This document shows positions 61,380 to 64,000 of a stretch of DNA of 64,000 nucleotides, one piece after another. The notes beneath the pieces are model-generated. The model saw only the letters and a program-made list of their open reading frames with translations. It made no database searches and was not told the origin of the DNA. Both the position numbers and the translations under genes were made by a program. The DNA lies in assembly GCA_019637585.1 (NCBI GenBank), contig JAHBVL010000006.1, positions 76,779 to 140,778 of the forward strand. Reading direction: 5' to 3'. Each line of letters begins with the position of its first letter. Positions within the stretch are counted from its first letter, which is position 1. The DNA comes from Thermomicrobiales bacterium. Its GTDB lineage: Bacteria > Chloroflexota > Chloroflexia > Thermomicrobiales > UBA6265.

Positions 61380-62291
61380 ATGAAACTGGGATTTCTCACG
61401 GCCGCGCTTCCAGAGCTCACGCTCGGAGAGATCGCCGCATGGGCGGCGGAAGAGCGATTCCAGATGCTGGAAATCGCCTGCTGGCCCCATCAGAAAGTGA
61501 CGAGACGGTATGGCGGCGTGACGCACATCGACGTTGCCGAGCTGGACAAGGCAGGCGCCACGGAAGTCCGGGCGCTTCTGGATGGGAATGGACTGGACAT
61601 CTCGTCGCTGGCTTACTACCCCAACTATCTCGATCCGGACGCGGAGGTCGCCGGCGCCGCAATCGACCACCTGAAACAGGTCATCGATGCCGCCGTTCTG
61701 CTGGAGGTGCCGATCGTCGGCACATTCGTCGGCGCGGACCAGAGCAAGAGCGCCCGGGAGAACATGGAATCGTTCGCCAGAGTCTGGCCAGCGATCGTCG
61801 CCTACGCGGCGGAGCGGGAGATCAAGATCGCCATCGAAAACTGTCCGATGGTCTGGGAGCAGACCTGGCCGGGCGGCCAGAACGTGGCGTACTCGCCCGC
61901 TTTGTGGAAGCAGATGTTCGAGATCATCCCCGACGAGCACTTCGGGCTGAACATGGACCCATCGCACCTCATCTGGCAGTTCATCGACGAAGTGCGGGTC
62001 ATTCACGATTTCGCCGACCGGATTTTCCACTTTCACGCCAAGGATATGGAGATCGACCGGGAGATGCTCTACCAGGACGGCGTTCTCGGCTGCGGTTTCA
62101 CCTGGGCTATCCCGCGTCTTCCCGGTCTCGGACAGGCACGCTGGCCCGAGATCATGGCCGCCCTCTACCGGAGTGGGTATGACTACGTCGTGAGCATCGA
62201 GCACGAGGATCGGAAGTTCGAGGGCTCCGAGGAACTCGTGAAGCGGGGGTTTCGGCTTTCGCGGGATGTTTTGGAGCCGTGGATAAAGTAG
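61380..62291 (+). CDS. Sugar phosphate isomerase/epimerase-type TIM-barrel protein (IolE-like)
   Basis: Xylose-isomerase-like TIM barrel of 303 residues. Metal-ligand candidates are Glu in IAIENCPM, Asp in NMDPSHLIWQ, His in FHFHAKDMEI and Glu in VVSIEHEDRKF, the standard set of the AP_endonuc_2 family. GGGGAGG lies before the ATG. It probably acts with the upstream oxidoreductase on the same sugar or inositol. The stop is directly followed by the left arm of the short-word repeat. Confidence 0.92.
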   Translation: MKLGFLTAALPELTLGEIAAWAAEERFQMLEIACWPHQKVTRRYGGVTHIDVAELDKAGATEVRALLDGNGLDISSLAYYPNYLDPDAEVAGAAIDHLKQVIDAAVLLEVPIVGTFVGADQSKSARENMESFARVWPAIVAYAAEREIKIAIENCPMVWEQTWPGGQNVAYSPALWKQMFEIIPDEHFGLNMDPSHLIWQFIDEVRVIHDFADRIFHFHAKDMEIDREMLYQDGVLGCGFTWAIPRLPGLGQARWPEIMAALYRSGYDYVVSIEHEDRKFEGSEELVKRGFRLSRDVLEPWIK

Positions 62292-62336
62292 ATAGTGAAT
62301 AGCAGATGGTAGATGGTAGATGGTGGCTGGTAGATA
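62289..62336. repeat. Left arm of short-word inverted repeat (AGATGGT type)
   Basis: Tandem words AGATGGT/AGATAGTG beginning at the stop of the TIM-barrel gene (GCAGATGGTAGATGGTAGAT at its centre). The complementary arm is at 62863-62894, on the other side of the four-helix-bundle gene. Confidence 0.7.
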
Positions 62337-62370
62337 CGTGCGGAGTCGGGTTCGTTTGTAGGGAGGTCGA

Positions 62371-62847
62371 ATGGACAGAGGAGAGTCTCAGGTGAGTGGG
62401 GAGAGGATCGGAGAGTACGGAGCCGGCGACAAGATCGACGCAGGCGGATTCTGGTCCATATCTGAGGTTCGGGCTGAGTATCGAGTCGCGAAAAACAATG
62501 ACTTCACCGACCTGAGAGTCTGGCAGGCCAGCATGGACTTGGCGGAACACGTCTACCTGGTCACCGACAAGTTCCCGGCGTCAGACCGAGGCGGTCTCGT
62601 TGGGCAAATGAGACGATGCGCTGTTTCGGTCCCGTCGAACATTGCGGAGGGCCAGGCGCGGGGTGGGGCGAAAGAATTCGGCAGATTTCTTGGCATCGCT
62701 CGTGGATCGCTTGCTGAGTTGCGGACGCAAACGCTCCTTGCTGCGCGACTGCGGTACATTCCCGAGCCGGAGTCGAACGAACTGGTGTCCCTTAACCTGC
62801 ACGTTGCTAGGCAGCTGACTGCACTCCGAAACTCCCTGAATGTTTGA
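62371..62847 (+). CDS. Four-helix-bundle protein (S23/IVS family, PF05635)
   Basis: Protein of 158 residues. From about residue 42 it matches the four-helix-bundle family originally found in 23S rRNA intervening sequences and related to Avd of diversity-generating retroelements: DLRVWQASMDLAEHVYLVT, GGLVGQMRRCAVSVPSNIAE, and the conserved GKEFGRFL-like AKEFGRFLGIARGSLAEL. The N-terminal 40 residues are not typical, but GGGAGG just before the ATG supports this start. The gene is bracketed by inverted short-word repeats. No 23S rRNA or reverse transcriptase is nearby. Biological role unknown; perhaps nucleic acid binding. Confidence 0.88.
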   Translation: MDRGESQVSGERIGEYGAGDKIDAGGFWSISEVRAEYRVAKNNDFTDLRVWQASMDLAEHVYLVTDKFPASDRGGLVGQMRRCAVSVPSNIAEGQARGGAKEFGRFLGIARGSLAELRTQTLLAARLRYIPEPESNELVSLNLHVARQLTALRNSLNV

Positions 62848-62862
62848 TCTCATGACCGGATC

Positions 62863-62894
62863 AGCCATCAACAACCAACCATCTACCATCTACT
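62863..62894. repeat. Right arm of short-word inverted repeat
   Basis: AGCCATCAACAACC and AACCATCTACCATCTACT, the complement of the AGATGGTAGATGGT words of the left arm at 62289-62336. The arms share about 15 bases of near-perfect inverted identity and bracket one gene, as a mobile cassette would. No target-site duplication is obvious. Confidence 0.65.
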
Positions 62895-62936
62895 CTCCGT
62901 TCTCCCAATCGACACTATCCTGCGAGCGAAACTAGC

Positions 62937-63917
62937 ATGAGCCACTATCTTGGAATTGATCTAGGCGGCACGACCATCAAGTTCGCCATCGTCCGGGAGG
63001 ATGGCGAGATCGTTGCGAACGATCGCATCATGACCGACGGCGAGGATGGGCATGGCAATGTCATTGCCCGGATGATCGAAACGGCGAAGAATCTGACTGT
63101 GGCCAACGCAGACACACCGGTCGAGGCGATTGGCGTCGCGGTGCCGGGTGTGATCGACATGGTCAACGGCATTTCGATCTTTCTACCCAATCTTCCGGGA
63201 GACTGGCCGAATGTTCCGGTCACTGAGCCGATTTCCAGGGCGTTGAACAAACCCGCCTGGTTGATCAACGACGTTCGCGCGTTCACCCTCGCCGAACTTA
63301 CCTTCGGCGCCGCTCGGGGAGTCAACACCGGGATCTTTTACGCGGTGGGAACCGGAATCGGTGGCGGCGTGGTGGCGCACGGCAAGCTGAATCTCGGTGT
63401 CGGCGGCGCAGGGGGAGAGCTCGGGCACATGATCGTCAACGCCAACGGTCCCGAGTGCGGATGTGGCAATCGTGGCTGCATCGAAGCCTACGCCGCCGGA
63501 CCGGCGATCATCGGCGAAGCGAATCGTCGCATCGTGATGGGAGAAACGACCACCCTGCGGGACAAGATCGGCGACGATCTGAACAAGATGGTTCCCGAAC
63601 TTGTCGAAGAAGCCGCGGAAGAGGGAGACAAGGAAGCACAGGAAGTGCTGGAGTACGCCGGCTTCCATTTCGGACTCGGCATCGCCGGCGCGATCTCGGC
63701 GCTCGCCCCGGAAGTCGTGGTGCTGGGCGGTGGCGTGGTGAAACCACATGGCTTCTTCTGGAAGCAGATCGAGCAGTCGGCCCGCTCCCATTGCCACGTC
63801 ACAGAGATCGACCGCGTCCAGTTTCGCCCCTCCCATTTCAGCTATGAAGCCGGGGTCGTCGGCGCCGCGCTCTGGTCGCGTGAGGTCGAATCGGGACGTG
63901 TCGTTCCGGCCCGCTGA
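62937..63917 (+). CDS. ROK-family sugar kinase (glucokinase-like)
   Basis: ATP-dependent sugar kinase of 326 residues. The phosphate-1 motif is GIDLGGTTIKFAIV (6-19), AVPGVIDMVNG is typical, the sugar-binding ELGHMIVN is followed by the ROK zinc motif CGCGNRGCIEAYA, and VVVLGGGVVKPHG ends the fold. No N-terminal DNA-binding domain, so it is an enzyme rather than a repressor. Probably cytoplasmic glucokinase. The next gene starts 57 bases on, beyond which the window ends. Confidence 0.93.
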   Translation: MSHYLGIDLGGTTIKFAIVREDGEIVANDRIMTDGEDGHGNVIARMIETAKNLTVANADTPVEAIGVAVPGVIDMVNGISIFLPNLPGDWPNVPVTEPISRALNKPAWLINDVRAFTLAELTFGAARGVNTGIFYAVGTGIGGGVVAHGKLNLGVGGAGGELGHMIVNANGPECGCGNRGCIEAYAAGPAIIGEANRRIVMGETTTLRDKIGDDLNKMVPELVEEAAEEGDKEAQEVLEYAGFHFGLGIAGAISALAPEVVVLGGGVVKPHGFFWKQIEQSARSHCHVTEIDRVQFRPSHFSYEAGVVGAALWSREVESGRVVPAR

Positions 63918-63974
63918 TTCATGAGTCATTCGCAAGTGGAAAGTCCAGAAGAAAATCCAGGAGGAACCAGATCG

Positions 63975-64000
63975 ATGACCAAGGGACTGAAACCGGGCGT
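63975..64000 (+). CDS. Start of a truncated gene at the window edge
   Basis: An ATG at 63975 has GGAGGAACC upstream and opens MTKGLKPG before the window ends. Only eight codons are visible, so no identity can be given. It follows the ROK kinase on the same strand. Confidence 0.55.

Noticed and set aside
1-64000. tRNA or rRNA genes and prophage or insertion sequences
   Set aside because: I found no cloverleaf-like T-loop consensus in the gaps and no transposase, integrase or phage structural motif.

Overview
The window is GC-rich, densely coded bacterial DNA. The gene content and style suggest a member of the Chloroflexota, most likely a Thermomicrobia relative. This is inference from several things: Tat-exported Cys-rich proteins, an OpcA-containing pentose phosphate operon, frequent GTG/TTG starts with ATGA/GTGA overlaps, many orphan solute-binding and catabolic genes, and abundant short intergenic palindromes. 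I found no rRNA, tRNA, CRISPR array, phage or IS transposase.

Layout. 1-3100: groES with a CIRCE operator, then a three-gene minus-strand cluster of paralogous proteins, two of them Tat-exported with Cys-rich tails. 3100-10850: an enoyl-CoA hydratase, a berberine-bridge-type flavin oxidase divergent from an HxlR-like regulator, a GrpB-like protein plus a tiny membrane protein, an EamA permease, an acyl-CoA dehydrogenase and an NnrS-like membrane protein. 11100-18600: a PF03640-type secreted repeat protein, an enolase-superfamily racemase coupled to a COG3375-like acyltransferase, a small exported protein, a CaiB-type CoA-transferase and two tandem YbhN-like membrane proteins. 18685-27484: a pentose phosphate cluster (tkt, tal, gnd, zwf, opcA, rpiA and a 49-residue membrane protein); from gnd onward every junction is a 4-base overlap. 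27485-28334: about 850 bases without a convincing gene, ending in a 131-base tandem repeat.

28335-38115: two PH-domain membrane proteins, a GH1 beta-glucosidase, a Tat lipoprotein solute-binding protein, an M81 (MlrC-like) metallopeptidase, polyphosphate kinase and small proteins. 38425-48294: a long operon with a complete Liv-type ABC transporter (binding protein, two ATPases, two permeases), a class III aminotransferase, an M20 hydrolase, a glutamine-synthetase-like ligase and an amidohydrolase. It looks like an uptake-plus-catabolism unit for an amine or amino acid derivative, and its last two genes mirror the two halves of the fungal FluG fusion. 48322-64000: cytidine deaminase, a serine hydrolase, nagB, an inositol-monophosphatase-family enzyme, a 1016-residue UvrD-type helicase carrying an embedded DnaQ-like exonuclease and coupled to a NUDIX hydrolase, two glycosyltransferases, a membrane-anchored HExxH protein, a sugar catabolism pair (Gfo/Idh/MocA plus TIM-barrel isomerase), a four-helix-bundle gene flanked by inverted short-word repeats, and a ROK kinase.

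The most interesting signals are the helicase-exonuclease chimera, the split-FluG transporter operon, the paralogous Cys-rich secreted cluster, and several families of intergenic repeats: REP-like palindromes, short-word inverted repeats, a 131-base tandem array, and GGAATGACA-type repeats.
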